The notes beneath the pieces were generated by a model. It saw nothing but the letters and a program-made list of their open reading frames with translations. It was not told the DNA's origin and made no database searches. The translations under genes and the position numbers were made by a program. A DNA stretch of 64,000 nt from Phocaeicola faecicola (GTDB lineage: Bacteria > Bacteroidota > Bacteroidia > Bacteroidales > Bacteroidaceae): NCBI RefSeq assembly GCF_013618865.1, contig NZ_JABSOE010000008.1, positions 1-64,000 on the forward strand, written 5' to 3'. Shown in pieces: positions 1 to 8,096 of the stretch (positions are counted from its first letter, which is position 1; each line of letters begins with the position of its first letter).

Positions 1-47
1 TTCAGCATGTCACTGTTTCTAACGTCTTTCCCTCTCGAAAGCGGTTG

Positions 48-78
48 CAAAGGTACGCACTTTTTCCGGTTCTGCAAG
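48..78 (-). promoter_or_regulatory. Bacteroidetes-type promoter firing out of the window
   Basis: Read on the minus strand there is a -7 box TACCTTTG (48-55) with CTTG 19 bp upstream (75-78), close to the Bacteroidetes consensus TTTG-N19-21-TAnnTTTG. It would drive a minus-strand gene lying to the left of the window, which cannot be seen here. Confidence 0.5.
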
Positions 79-431
79 TATCATGCAGACTTTTTTTCTG
101 ACTTTTTTCACAATTTGGTTAAAATACCTTGTAAAACAGTGCGTTACGAGATGCATTTTTTTTCAAGGAAACCCTGAAGGGAGAAATCCTGCACACATTA
201 TTATATATACTATAACAGAGAGAACCGGAAAACACCAGGAAAAAATACGGAAAACAGCCGATGACAGAAAGACAAAATTACCTTATCTGAAGATCAAAAG
301 GGAGAAATGAGCAGATTTTCGGGACCCTCTCATCAGAAAATTTTATTAGAAAAATACCGGAAATATAAGAATGTATCACTTTATCTACTCATAACACATG
401 AGATAAATTATCAAATTAATCCTCCCTGCTT
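79..431. other. AT-rich intergenic stretch without a supported gene
   Basis: No convincing gene is seen. The only open frame of note (83-310, plus) has a Lys/Arg-rich, low-complexity translation and no recognisable start context. The stretch separates a leftward promoter at 48-78 from the rightward promoter at 432-462. Confidence 0.5.
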
Positions 432-462
432 CTTGTTTAAAAAAGAAAAACTACTATTTTTG
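432..462 (+). promoter_or_regulatory. Promoter of the 257-aa exported-protein gene (copy 1)
   Basis: CTTG at 432-435 and TATTTTTG at 455-462, 19 bp apart, match the Bacteroidetes -33/-7 pattern. The following leader resembles the leader upstream of the lipoprotein gene at 1619: both contain ACTATTTyTG, then AAAACAG, ACACAAAAA, TAATT and TATGAGA. The promoter therefore probably once served a lipoprotein gene that has since been deleted here. Confidence 0.6.
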
Positions 463-506
463 TGAAAACAGCAACACAAAAACCTAAATCTCTAATTGAA
501 AGAACT

Positions 507-630
507 ATGAGAGGACTTATCTTCTTTTTTTAAGTTTCTCCCCAATAGCAAGCAGAAGTATTACTAATTTAATTGTCATAACCATGAAAACTTATTTTCT
601 ACTTTTGGCCCTGATTTTTGGCTTAACTGA
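507..630 (+). pseudogene. Deletion remnant of a paralogue of the papain-like lipoprotein gene
   Basis: At 507 a short frame reads MRGLIFFF followed by a stop. Its upstream leader and ATGAGA start align with those of the intact lipoprotein gene at 1619. The bases just before 584 (AGAAGTATTACTAATTT) align with the 3' end of that gene (AGAAGTATTATTAATTT near 3083). In the matching overlapping frame the remnant even keeps the terminal residues PDFWLN followed by a stop at 628-630, the same ending as the intact gene. The simplest reading is that about 1.5 kb of an ancestral lipoprotein gene was deleted, leaving its first codons, its tail and its promoter, which now drives the 257-aa gene directly. 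Confidence 0.7.
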
Positions 631-1400
631 CTCTATTTTTCCATGTAAAGCCATGGCAGACACCCACAACCCTGAAGCGAATACTGTTCCACAGACTACA
701 CACAGAGGTACACATATCAAATTTTCGGAAATCTGTGACTATTTTAAGAAAAACGGAATGTATCCACTGCCGCTTGACTTTAACAGAAACCTGTATCCCG
801 CCATGTACAAGAATAAAAATGTATCAGGAAGAGCTTATCCATATTTTATCAAAGACTCCCCTTTCTATGTCAATGTAAACAGAAAGGATACCTCGCACAA
901 TGACAGGGATACTTCCATAAAGAACCTGTTCGAAAAGAGCAACGGAGATTATGTACTGGGAGTCGTATTTAGCTGGTCGGGAGACCATAACGCAGAGAAG
1001 TTCTGGCTGGCCACGTTCAATTCATGGGGAGAAGCCATAGACTATATCCCACTGGCAATGAGCCTCAACAACACATACTGGATGATAGAGGGACAGGTTA
1101 ACCAGGACCTGACAGTAAATGTGCAGGAACTGGAGTTCCCTGAAAACGACTATATCATGGACGTGAATACACATACAATACTTGACAACCTGAAAGGACA
1201 GCGGGTGGACCGGACTTATAAAATAACACCGGAGGGAAAGTTCGTGCTTACGGAAGAAACCAGGTACCTGCCACAGATTTATACCGGAGAAATGATGAGC
1301 GACAAAACAAAAACAATCATCAAGGGAGGAGAAAAAAAGTTAAGCAGACATCAGTAACATCCGGAAATGACATGCTGCATTTTAATCAATTGTAACTTTC
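535..1400 (+). repeat. Direct repeat, copy 1 (257-aa gene and flanks)
   Basis: This segment is nearly identical to 3065-3930, about 2.5 kb downstream. The similarity covers the whole 257-aa gene, a few tens of bases upstream of it, and the 3' flank through CATGCTGCATTTTAATC. It is a gene-scale duplication and carries no transposase or terminal inverted repeat. Confidence 0.85.
584..1357 (+). CDS. Exported protein of unknown function (copy 1)
   Basis: A 257-residue protein of no family I recognise. It starts with a signal peptide: basic MK, a hydrophobic segment LLLALIFGL, and a likely signal-peptidase I site after Ala24 (AMA|DTH). There is a Cys at 21, but the residues before it (IFP) do not form a lipobox, so the mature protein is probably soluble in the periplasm or secreted. 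No transmembrane segment follows. The mature part is rich in aromatic residues, with the stretches FSWSGDHNAEKFW and NNTYWMIEGQ. It differs from the copy at 3114 at about ten positions, mostly in the signal peptide and at residues 82-84 (GRA versus RYE). Its former upstream partner survives only as a remnant. A role as an immunity or accessory protein for the papain-like lipoprotein is possible from the gene layout, but that is inference. Confidence 0.85.
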   Translation: MKTYFLLLALIFGLTDSIFPCKAMADTHNPEANTVPQTTHRGTHIKFSEICDYFKKNGMYPLPLDFNRNLYPAMYKNKNVSGRAYPYFIKDSPFYVNVNRKDTSHNDRDTSIKNLFEKSNGDYVLGVVFSWSGDHNAEKFWLATFNSWGEAIDYIPLAMSLNNTYWMIEGQVNQDLTVNVQELEFPENDYIMDVNTHTILDNLKGQRVDRTYKITPEGKFVLTEETRYLPQIYTGEMMSDKTKTIIKGGEKKLSRHQ

Positions 1401-1618
1401 GTGAGCTCTCCCTCCCTCAGTTAAATAAACTATTCCCAATAGAAAGATTCATTATACTGTAATATAATATGCTATTAATGCAGTAATCATATTCAAATAC
1501 AAAAGAATCCTTCTAAATATTTTCGGCATCAGCGAATAAAAAAGTCATAAATTTAAAAATAAATACTATTTCTGCATAAAACAGTTAACACAAAAAATCT
1601 AGACCTTAATTAAAAGCT

Positions 1619-3160
1619 ATGAGAAGAATGACCTATCTTAAATGGCCATTAATAATGGCTGTATGTACATTTATAATTTCATGTACTGAAGATTTTCCAT
1701 TAAATGATTTTTCATTGGCGGAAAAACAACCAGACAGATACAGTAATGTAGAATTAACCAAATTTGAAGCTCAGCAGTGGTACGAATCTAATTATGAACC
1801 AGTAGTTACCACACGGACCAACTATAATGATAGTATCTTATGCATGATGAAACCTGACTGGAAACATGCAAAGGAATTAAACCGGCAACGCTACGAAGTG
1901 GTAGAGTTACCTATCATGGTTAAAGGAGGGTATATTATTTTGGATGAGGAAACAGCGCAGGAATGGACTCCTGAGATAAAAGATAAAGCCATCAGAAATA
2001 CAGCAAAAATTGTAATTGAAAGAGACAAAAATACAGGAAGGACAAGAGGCTTTGTCATGATATTCGTAGGTAGTCATAAATACCTGAAAAAAACAAAAAC
2101 AATGGGAAAGAATACATATCTCTATAGAGAACAAGACTTTGACGGGTCAGTATTGTTCTATGAACTCAACGGGACATTCGTGAACGGATGGGGGTATAAG
2201 GACGGGAAAATCGTTACTAGTATTTCCCCTAAACTTCCCAAGGATGCTGGAGAAGAAAATACTGGACCAGAAACTAGAGCGATGATTAAAGATTGCCACG
2301 ACCATTGTTATACAACCGTACATCAAGAGTGTTATGAGCACAGCTGGGCAATGCCAGATCAGGAATTTGGGTTCAGCTTTGGCTCAACCATGAATTGTTT
2401 CCCGGTATATACAGAAGAATGCACTACCCACTGCGATTATTACGACGACGGCTACAATACGAATGAAAACTGGAACAGAGAATCCCCCAGCGGAGGAAGC
2501 AATACGCCCAGTAACGAAAAAAACAATAACGAGAAACAACCGGAGACCGTATCCAAAGATCCTGTAGAGCTAATGGACAAAAAGAAGTTCGAGGGTTGGC
2601 GTAATGGTGCCAATTGTTATGAATTATGTAAGGCTACACTGAAAAATTATGGACTCACCTATTTCGGATCTCCTAGCGATGCCTTCAGACTCGCTTATGA
2701 GAAGAATGGAGAATTACTGAGCTGGGGAAATAACCCTTCCCAAAATTACAGTAATGCCATCCGCTGCATTGACGAGCATCTGAATGCAGGCAGACCCATT
2801 ATTGTAGGAGTGAATTATAAACCCAATCTAGGATATAATGAGGGAACAACTGACCATTTCATTGTCATTACCGGAAGGGGCTTTGACAGCACTATCGGTG
2901 AATATTATTATACCTTTATGGATAATGCCACAAGCGATATAAACAAAGGCTGTAGTCCTGACAACCGTCTTTTTTATGACGGAGATACCTATTTTGGTGG
3001 TAACTCAATGGCCGGGAAACTCTATAATGTAACTCAGGTCCGCCCGAATAACGGAAAAAAATACGATACCACCTCGATAACAAGAAGTATTATTAATTTT
3101 AATTTTTATAACTATGAAGATTTATTTACCTCTTTTAGCCCTGATTTTTGGCTTAACTGA
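1619..3160 (+). CDS. Lipoprotein with Cys-rich middle and C-terminal papain-like domain
   Basis: 513 residues. The N-terminus is a lipoprotein signal with lipobox Cys22 (FIISC). An N-terminal domain (about 25-210, containing MKPDW and ELPIMVKGG) is followed by a Cys/His-rich segment (about 226-272; Cys226, 230, 238, 260, 268 and 272), a low-complexity linker rich in Asn, Ser and Gly (about 285-310), and a C-terminal domain. The latter has the order of a papain-fold peptidase: NGANCYELCK (Cys333), GRPIIVGVNYK, DHFIVITGRG (His413) and FMDNATS (Asp435/Asn436). This is a pattern match, not proof of activity. The gene ends inside the next gene, overlapping it by 47 nt, and the same overlap is fossilised in the deleted copy upstream, so translational coupling is likely. 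A membrane-anchored carrier with a variable enzymatic C-terminus recalls polymorphic toxins; a secreted peptidase is the alternative. Confidence 0.75.
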   Translation: MRRMTYLKWPLIMAVCTFIISCTEDFPLNDFSLAEKQPDRYSNVELTKFEAQQWYESNYEPVVTTRTNYNDSILCMMKPDWKHAKELNRQRYEVVELPIMVKGGYIILDEETAQEWTPEIKDKAIRNTAKIVIERDKNTGRTRGFVMIFVGSHKYLKKTKTMGKNTYLYREQDFDGSVLFYELNGTFVNGWGYKDGKIVTSISPKLPKDAGEENTGPETRAMIKDCHDHCYTTVHQECYEHSWAMPDQEFGFSFGSTMNCFPVYTEECTTHCDYYDDGYNTNENWNRESPSGGSNTPSNEKNNNEKQPETVSKDPVELMDKKKFEGWRNGANCYELCKATLKNYGLTYFGSPSDAFRLAYEKNGELLSWGNNPSQNYSNAIRCIDEHLNAGRPIIVGVNYKPNLGYNEGTTDHFIVITGRGFDSTIGEYYYTFMDNATSDINKGCSPDNRLFYDGDTYFGGNSMAGKLYNVTQVRPNNGKKYDTTSITRSIINFNFYNYEDLFTSFSPDFWLN

Positions 3161-3930
3161 ATCTATTTTTCCATGTAAAGCCATGGCAGACACCCACAAC
3201 CCTGAAGCGAATACTGTTCCACAGACTACACACAGAGGTACACATATCAAATTTTCGGAAATCTGCGATTTCTTTAAGAAAAACGGAATGTATCCACTGC
3301 CGCTTGACTTTAACAGAAACCTGTATCCCGCCATGTACAAAAACAAAAATGTGTCAAGATACGAATATCCATATTTTATCAAAGACTCCCCTTTCTATGT
3401 CAATGTAAACAGAAAGGATACCTCGCACAATGACAGGGATACTTCCATAAAGAACCTGTTCGAAAAGAGCAACGGAGACTATGTACTGGGAGTCGTATTT
3501 AGCTGGTCGGGAGACCATAACGCAGAGAAGTTCTGGCTGGCCACGTTCAATTCATGGGGAGAAACCATCGACTATATCCCACTGGCAATGAGCCTCAACA
3601 ACACATACTGGATGATAGAGGGACAGGTTAACCAGGACCTGACAGCAAATGTGCAGGAACTGGAGTTTCCTGAAAACGACTATATCATGGACGTGAATAC
3701 ACATACAATACTTGACAACCTGAAAGGACAGCGGGTGGACCGGACATACAAAATAACACCGGAGGGAAAGTTCGTGCTTACGGAAGAAACCAGGTACCTG
3801 CCACAGATTTATACCGGAGAAATGATGAGCGACAAAACAAAAACAATCATCAAGGGAGGAGAAAAAAAGTTAAGCAGACATCAGTAACATCAGGAAATAA
3901 CATGCTGCATTTTAATCAATTGCAACCTTA
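3065..3930 (+). repeat. Direct repeat, copy 2 (257-aa gene and flanks)
   Basis: Partner of the repeat at 535-1400. The intact lipoprotein gene lies upstream of this copy, so copy 2 probably represents the ancestral two-gene order. Similarity ends just before the terminator hairpin at 3933. Confidence 0.85.
3114..3887 (+). CDS. Exported protein of unknown function (copy 2)
   Basis: 257 residues, about 96% identical by eye to the product of 584-1357. It has the same signal peptide with a likely cleavage after AMA at residue 24, and the same unassigned mature domain. Its ATG lies inside the end of the papain-like lipoprotein gene in another frame (47-nt overlap), which suggests that the two are translated in a coupled way and function together. 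A terminator-like hairpin follows at 3933. No catalytic motif is seen. The near-absence of change outside the signal peptide and residues 82-84 suggests recent duplication or gene conversion. Confidence 0.85.
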   Translation: MKIYLPLLALIFGLTESIFPCKAMADTHNPEANTVPQTTHRGTHIKFSEICDFFKKNGMYPLPLDFNRNLYPAMYKNKNVSRYEYPYFIKDSPFYVNVNRKDTSHNDRDTSIKNLFEKSNGDYVLGVVFSWSGDHNAEKFWLATFNSWGETIDYIPLAMSLNNTYWMIEGQVNQDLTANVQELEFPENDYIMDVNTHTILDNLKGQRVDRTYKITPEGKFVLTEETRYLPQIYTGEMMSDKTKTIIKGGEKKLSRHQ

Positions 3931-3932
3931 TC

Positions 3933-3967
3933 ATAGGGCAGGTATCTGTGAGCCTGCCCTATTTTTA
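3933..3967 (+). terminator. Rho-independent terminator or attenuator before the transglutaminase-like gene
   Basis: A perfect 10-bp stem (ATAGGGCAGG 3933-3942, CCTGCCCTAT 3953-3962) is followed by a T tract. It ends only about 14 nt before the start codon at 3981, and no Bacteroidetes promoter lies in between. It may therefore act as an attenuator in read-through transcription and not as a full stop. Confidence 0.75.
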
Positions 3968-3980
3968 ATCCATAAACAAA

Positions 3981-6158
3981 ATGAAAAAAAACAGATTGTC
4001 TATCCTTGTAGTCTTTACACTCGTATACTCCTGCAATCACTCTTCCATTTACAATACAAAAGAGACATTGGAACTTGCCGGAAAGAACCGTGTCGAACTG
4101 GAAAAGGTACTCAATTATTTTCGTGACAGCAACAAAGTAGCATATGAATCTGCATGCTTTCTTATAGAAAACATGAAGTATCACAAAAGTAAGGATATGA
4201 TTATTCCTGACTCCAGCCACATAGACTATTTCAAACGAACAGATTCATTATACCGTGCCATATTCCAACATATGCCTTCTCATGTTCTTGAGTCATTTAA
4301 AGAAGAAGATTATGCGGCCTTACGAAAAGAGTTGGGAGAAGAGTTCAACCGTCTTCCCCAAGCGCAAATTACCTACAATATCAACCTACCGGATGCACAG
4401 AATTTATCCGCTCTCTTTCTGATAGACAATATCAAGCAGGCGCTGGATATATGGCACAAAAAAAACTATAAATATCCTGACGATTTTGACTTTTTCAAAG
4501 AATTCATTCTGCCTTATCGCACTACAGACGAATATCCGCACATGACAAGGACAGACCTTCACAATCATTTTTACAATTTATTAAAAAATACAGACAATAT
4601 ATATGAGGTATTGGACTGTTATAAAAGATTCTTCAGCAAATGCCGCTGGTTTAATGCATATAGCAACGCTCAGTTTCATTTAGGAATGTATGATCTGTAT
4701 CTTCCACGTTTCAAAATGGATTGCCATAATATGACAAACTGGAGCTGTGACGTATTTCGTGCACAAGGTATACCAAGCGTCTACGAGTTCACTCCCCAAT
4801 TGACAGATCAAGTAAACCGACATTTTTGGTGCGTTTCTCCAGATTCAGCGGGTATTCTACAACCTTATTCAGCGCCTTATACCAGTTTAGGAGAGGAGTG
4901 GAAAAACGGCACATGCAAAGCAGGCAAGGTATATCGTCGCACATTCGGATCACAAAAAAATATTCCTTTTTATTTAGCTGGAGAAAATGAATTTATACCT
5001 CCATTATTCGATACCCCTTTACTGAACGACCAGACTTACCGGTATCATCAGACTGTAACATTGCATTTACCATTCAATGAAAAACTGTCAAACAACCTGG
5101 CTTACCTGTGTATGTGGGCTAATGGTGAACTGTCTGTCGTTGGCTGGGGAAAAATCAACCATCAGAAAAAGGAGATAGTTTATGAACAAGTTCCTCTTAA
5201 CATATTGTTCTTTCCTGTATATTTTGATGACAGAACGATGCTGGATATAGCCAGACCGTTTATAATTTATGCGAATATGCCTCTTAAAGACATTCCATTA
5301 CCATTTACGACAAACATTCCTTCACGCAAGTCTAAGGATGTTACGATTATACAAGAAAATATCGTTAACTACAATGATTATAGTCCAATTAAAGAACTGA
5401 AATATATTACCCTTAACTGCGATACAACATTTTACTCCAACCTCCATCTTTTACGAAAATATCCGGTAAAGCAAAATCTGAAAATGTTCAGACAGTTACT
5501 GGAAGGAGCAGTTTTGCTGGCCAGCAATGACCGGCAAGGTGGTTTTGACACTTTACTGACAATAAAAGAAACTCCTCAACCCTATCTGCAAGAGTACAAG
5601 CTGACAAATCCAAAGCCTTACCGTTTCTATCGCTTTTCAACTTCCAATGGACAACCTGTCAACATTGCCCATATGGAATTTCTGGCTTCTTCGCCACAAG
5701 GCAATCCATATTCTAATCCTACCCCACTTCCCATTTTCCATAAAAACTATAAGAAAAAAAAGGAAAGCCTGATCCGGATAGAAGGAAATCCTCAAAATAC
5801 AGGCAGAAATTCAGAATATGCATTTGATAAGAATATCTTTACATATGCCGATGCAACATCTTCCATAGAAATGGAATTTCGTCATCCGGTTCAGATAGAA
5901 TATATTCGGCTGCTTCCACGTAATGCCAACAATATGATAGTACCAGGCAATAATTACATGCTGATGTATTATGACAAAGGCTGGAAAAAATTCAGAACTC
6001 TATATGCTGAGCACAATTATCTGGACTTTGAACATGTTCCCAAAGCTACTTTATATTGGCTCAAGAACCTTACTGAAGGAAAAGAAGAATTCCCTTTCTT
6101 TTATATAAACGATAAACAATATTTTTTACACGTAGATAAATTACCAGACTGTGAATAA
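3981..6158 (+). CDS. Transglutaminase-like lipoprotein with C-terminal discoidin-like domain
   Basis: 725 residues. A lipoprotein signal ends at Cys18 (LVYSC). The region ELAGKNRVELEKVL and SACFLIENM (about 32-65) is typical of a Bacteroidetes family of transglutaminase-like proteins. The core motif is DCHNMTNWSCDVFRAQGIP (Cys248), then NRHFW (His281) and PDSAG (Asp288), consistent with a Cys-His-Asp triad of the transglutaminase/papain superfold. The C-terminus (about 595-690; AFDKNIFTYAD, MEFRHPVQIEYIRLLPRN) looks like an F5/8-type C (discoidin) carbohydrate-binding domain. The stop codon overlaps the GTG of the following membrane-protein gene by 8 nt, so the two are almost certainly co-translated. 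The product is probably tethered to the outer membrane or facing the periplasm. The substrate is unknown; cell-surface peptide or glycan is inferred. Base composition is AT-rich like its neighbours. Confidence 0.8.
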   Translation: MKKNRLSILVVFTLVYSCNHSSIYNTKETLELAGKNRVELEKVLNYFRDSNKVAYESACFLIENMKYHKSKDMIIPDSSHIDYFKRTDSLYRAIFQHMPSHVLESFKEEDYAALRKELGEEFNRLPQAQITYNINLPDAQNLSALFLIDNIKQALDIWHKKNYKYPDDFDFFKEFILPYRTTDEYPHMTRTDLHNHFYNLLKNTDNIYEVLDCYKRFFSKCRWFNAYSNAQFHLGMYDLYLPRFKMDCHNMTNWSCDVFRAQGIPSVYEFTPQLTDQVNRHFWCVSPDSAGILQPYSAPYTSLGEEWKNGTCKAGKVYRRTFGSQKNIPFYLAGENEFIPPLFDTPLLNDQTYRYHQTVTLHLPFNEKLSNNLAYLCMWANGELSVVGWGKINHQKKEIVYEQVPLNILFFPVYFDDRTMLDIARPFIIYANMPLKDIPLPFTTNIPSRKSKDVTIIQENIVNYNDYSPIKELKYITLNCDTTFYSNLHLLRKYPVKQNLKMFRQLLEGAVLLASNDRQGGFDTLLTIKETPQPYLQEYKLTNPKPYRFYRFSTSNGQPVNIAHMEFLASSPQGNPYSNPTPLPIFHKNYKKKKESLIRIEGNPQNTGRNSEYAFDKNIFTYADATSSIEMEFRHPVQIEYIRLLPRNANNMIVPGNNYMLMYYDKGWKKFRTLYAEHNYLDFEHVPKATLYWLKNLTEGKEEFPFFYINDKQYFLHVDKLPDCE

Positions 6159-7881
6159 GTTTCTTCCTTATCTGACATCCACATTCTTTGGCTGTACATG
6201 CATCGTATCCATAACGGGAATATCAAATGAATTGTTCAATGCTCAATATCTTTCGGCAATATTCAGCACCTGCTTTGCTTCACTTCTCTCTTGTATCACA
6301 TCACTTTTATATCAAGTCAATAGAAGTGCAAGGGTATCATTGTTAGATTTATTTATTTTATCATTCCTTGTCAGCTATTGGATTGACATGGATAACATAC
6401 ATAGTATATATAATATTGGATACATGTGCCTAATATTATTCTACTGTGTAATGCGATATATCCCTAAAATCCAGTATAATATCCTATACTGGTGTTGTAT
6501 CATTTCATCATCAATACTTTCAATTTGGGGGTATCTGCAACTGGCCGGAATATTGCCGTCGCCCAATCCGAATTTTCCGGTAACAGGGCCGTTTTATCAT
6601 CCTGCATATTATGGGCTTACCTTATCCGCTTATTTATGTATTATCTTTCATATTCTTATATTTCACCTACGGAATCAATCACTGAAAAAAATATACTGCC
6701 CCATTGATTTTTCTTGTTTTATCATAGGCATCCCGGCATTATATTTTTCAGAATCGCGAACTGCCTGTACAGCTTTAATCATTTCAATAACATTCACTTA
6801 TGTCATACAGCACACACACAAGCATTCCTGGAAAAGAAAAAGAAACCTATTTTTAACTTCAACTGTATTTTTCATTCTGTTAATTATAGCAGCATATTTC
6901 CTCAAACCGGTTTCAGCCGATGGACGATTGCTCATTTGGAAAGTCAGTTGTGAGATGATTAAAGACAATCCAATAACAGGGCATGGGAAAGGAGGATTTG
7001 AAGCCAGCTATCTTTATTATCAAGCTGATTATTTAGCAGAAAAAGGAAGTGATAAAGAAAAATATATCGCAGGAAATATTCACGTAGCTTATAACGAAGC
7101 AATAAGAATCGCAGTCGAACATGGTATACCAGGTTTGATAATATACACTGCATTCATTTTCATGATAGCAAAAACCAAATACCGGAATACATTATGCGTA
7201 TTGACTTCCCAAAGTATTTTATTGCTTATTTTTATTCAAGGATTATTTAGCTTTCCCCATATCATATTTCCAGTAATGCTTTTAGGAGTAATAGCTTTGG
7301 CTATCTTATCACGTTCTGTATGTCACTTGCAAAAATATGTTGAGGTACCACAAAGATATTCCCGTATCATTGTTTTAATTTTGGTCATGCCGCTATCCTT
7401 TTTAACATATAAAAAATTTCTCAAATACCATGCTATATACAATGATATACAGCACATAGATAATATGAAGAGCTATTCTAACTTTACACAATATTTACCA
7501 GACCTAAAAGAAGATAATATTTTCCTGACCTTCTATTTAGGATTAATGACTAGAGAGAAAAACTATACAGAACAGTTAAAATACATTTCCATTTTGGAGA
7601 AAAAATATCCTACACCATCTTTAATGATTCTAAAAGGAGACATATTACGAAAAAAATCACTTTGGAATGAAGCTGAAGAGATGTATAAATCAGCAGCCTA
7701 CATGGTTCCTTCATCACAACAGGCAAGAGGACGACTTGTTTTTCTATATAAAGAAATGGGAAAATACGAAGAAGCATATCGGTTAGCCTGCGAGTTATTA
7801 ACAGAACAAGTTAAAGATTACGGGTTTGAAACGTTTGAACTCCACCAAAAATTAAAAAAAGAGTTTCCTGATATCAAATAA
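6151..7881 (+). CDS. O-antigen ligase/polymerase-like membrane protein with C-terminal TPR-like repeats
   Basis: 576 residues starting at GTG inside the end of the preceding gene. About ten to twelve hydrophobic segments fill residues 1-430. A large loop contains SESRTACTA, then GRLLIWKVSCEMIKDNP and HGKGGFEASY, followed by NEAIRIAVEHGIPGL, the pattern of the Wzy_C/O-antigen ligase family. The last ~130 residues (from about 450) are helical and TPR-like (SLWNEAEEMYKSAAYMVPSS, YKEMGKYEEAYRLACEL). Family members join glycan chains to lipid or protein acceptors, or polymerise them. Coupling to a transglutaminase-like lipoprotein instead of glycosyltransferases is unusual and suggests a dedicated modification or export function. 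No other glycan-synthesis genes are nearby. Confidence 0.8.
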   Translation: MNKFLPYLTSTFFGCTCIVSITGISNELFNAQYLSAIFSTCFASLLSCITSLLYQVNRSARVSLLDLFILSFLVSYWIDMDNIHSIYNIGYMCLILFYCVMRYIPKIQYNILYWCCIISSSILSIWGYLQLAGILPSPNPNFPVTGPFYHPAYYGLTLSAYLCIIFHILIFHLRNQSLKKIYCPIDFSCFIIGIPALYFSESRTACTALIISITFTYVIQHTHKHSWKRKRNLFLTSTVFFILLIIAAYFLKPVSADGRLLIWKVSCEMIKDNPITGHGKGGFEASYLYYQADYLAEKGSDKEKYIAGNIHVAYNEAIRIAVEHGIPGLIIYTAFIFMIAKTKYRNTLCVLTSQSILLLIFIQGLFSFPHIIFPVMLLGVIALAILSRSVCHLQKYVEVPQRYSRIIVLILVMPLSFLTYKKFLKYHAIYNDIQHIDNMKSYSNFTQYLPDLKEDNIFLTFYLGLMTREKNYTEQLKYISILEKKYPTPSLMILKGDILRKKSLWNEAEEMYKSAAYMVPSSQQARGRLVFLYKEMGKYEEAYRLACELLTEQVKDYGFETFELHQKLKKEFPDIK

Positions 7882-8096
7882 AAATTTCACAACGCATCAG
7901 AGTTTTTTTAATTCCAGATATTCAGAGCGTCTCCATTATTTCTCACAATATCGAAATTAATCTCTCAGAAGGAAATAAACAATATCGCGATACACCAATA
8001 ACTACATAGAAACAATTGGGTTATGATAAACAGGGCGTAAAAATCCAAATACTTTACCGTAAAAAGAAACCAAGATAGAAAAGAAAAGATTCCCTT

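Noticed and set aside
83-310. 75-aa plus-strand open frame
   Set aside because: Low-complexity, Lys/Arg-rich translation without signal, family or start context. It begins about 30 bp from the leftward promoter, in intergenic-like AT-rich DNA.
535-3930. Insertion sequence flanking the duplicated module
   Set aside because: There is no transposase frame, no terminal inverted repeats and no target-site duplication at the repeat borders; a simple gene duplication explains the data.
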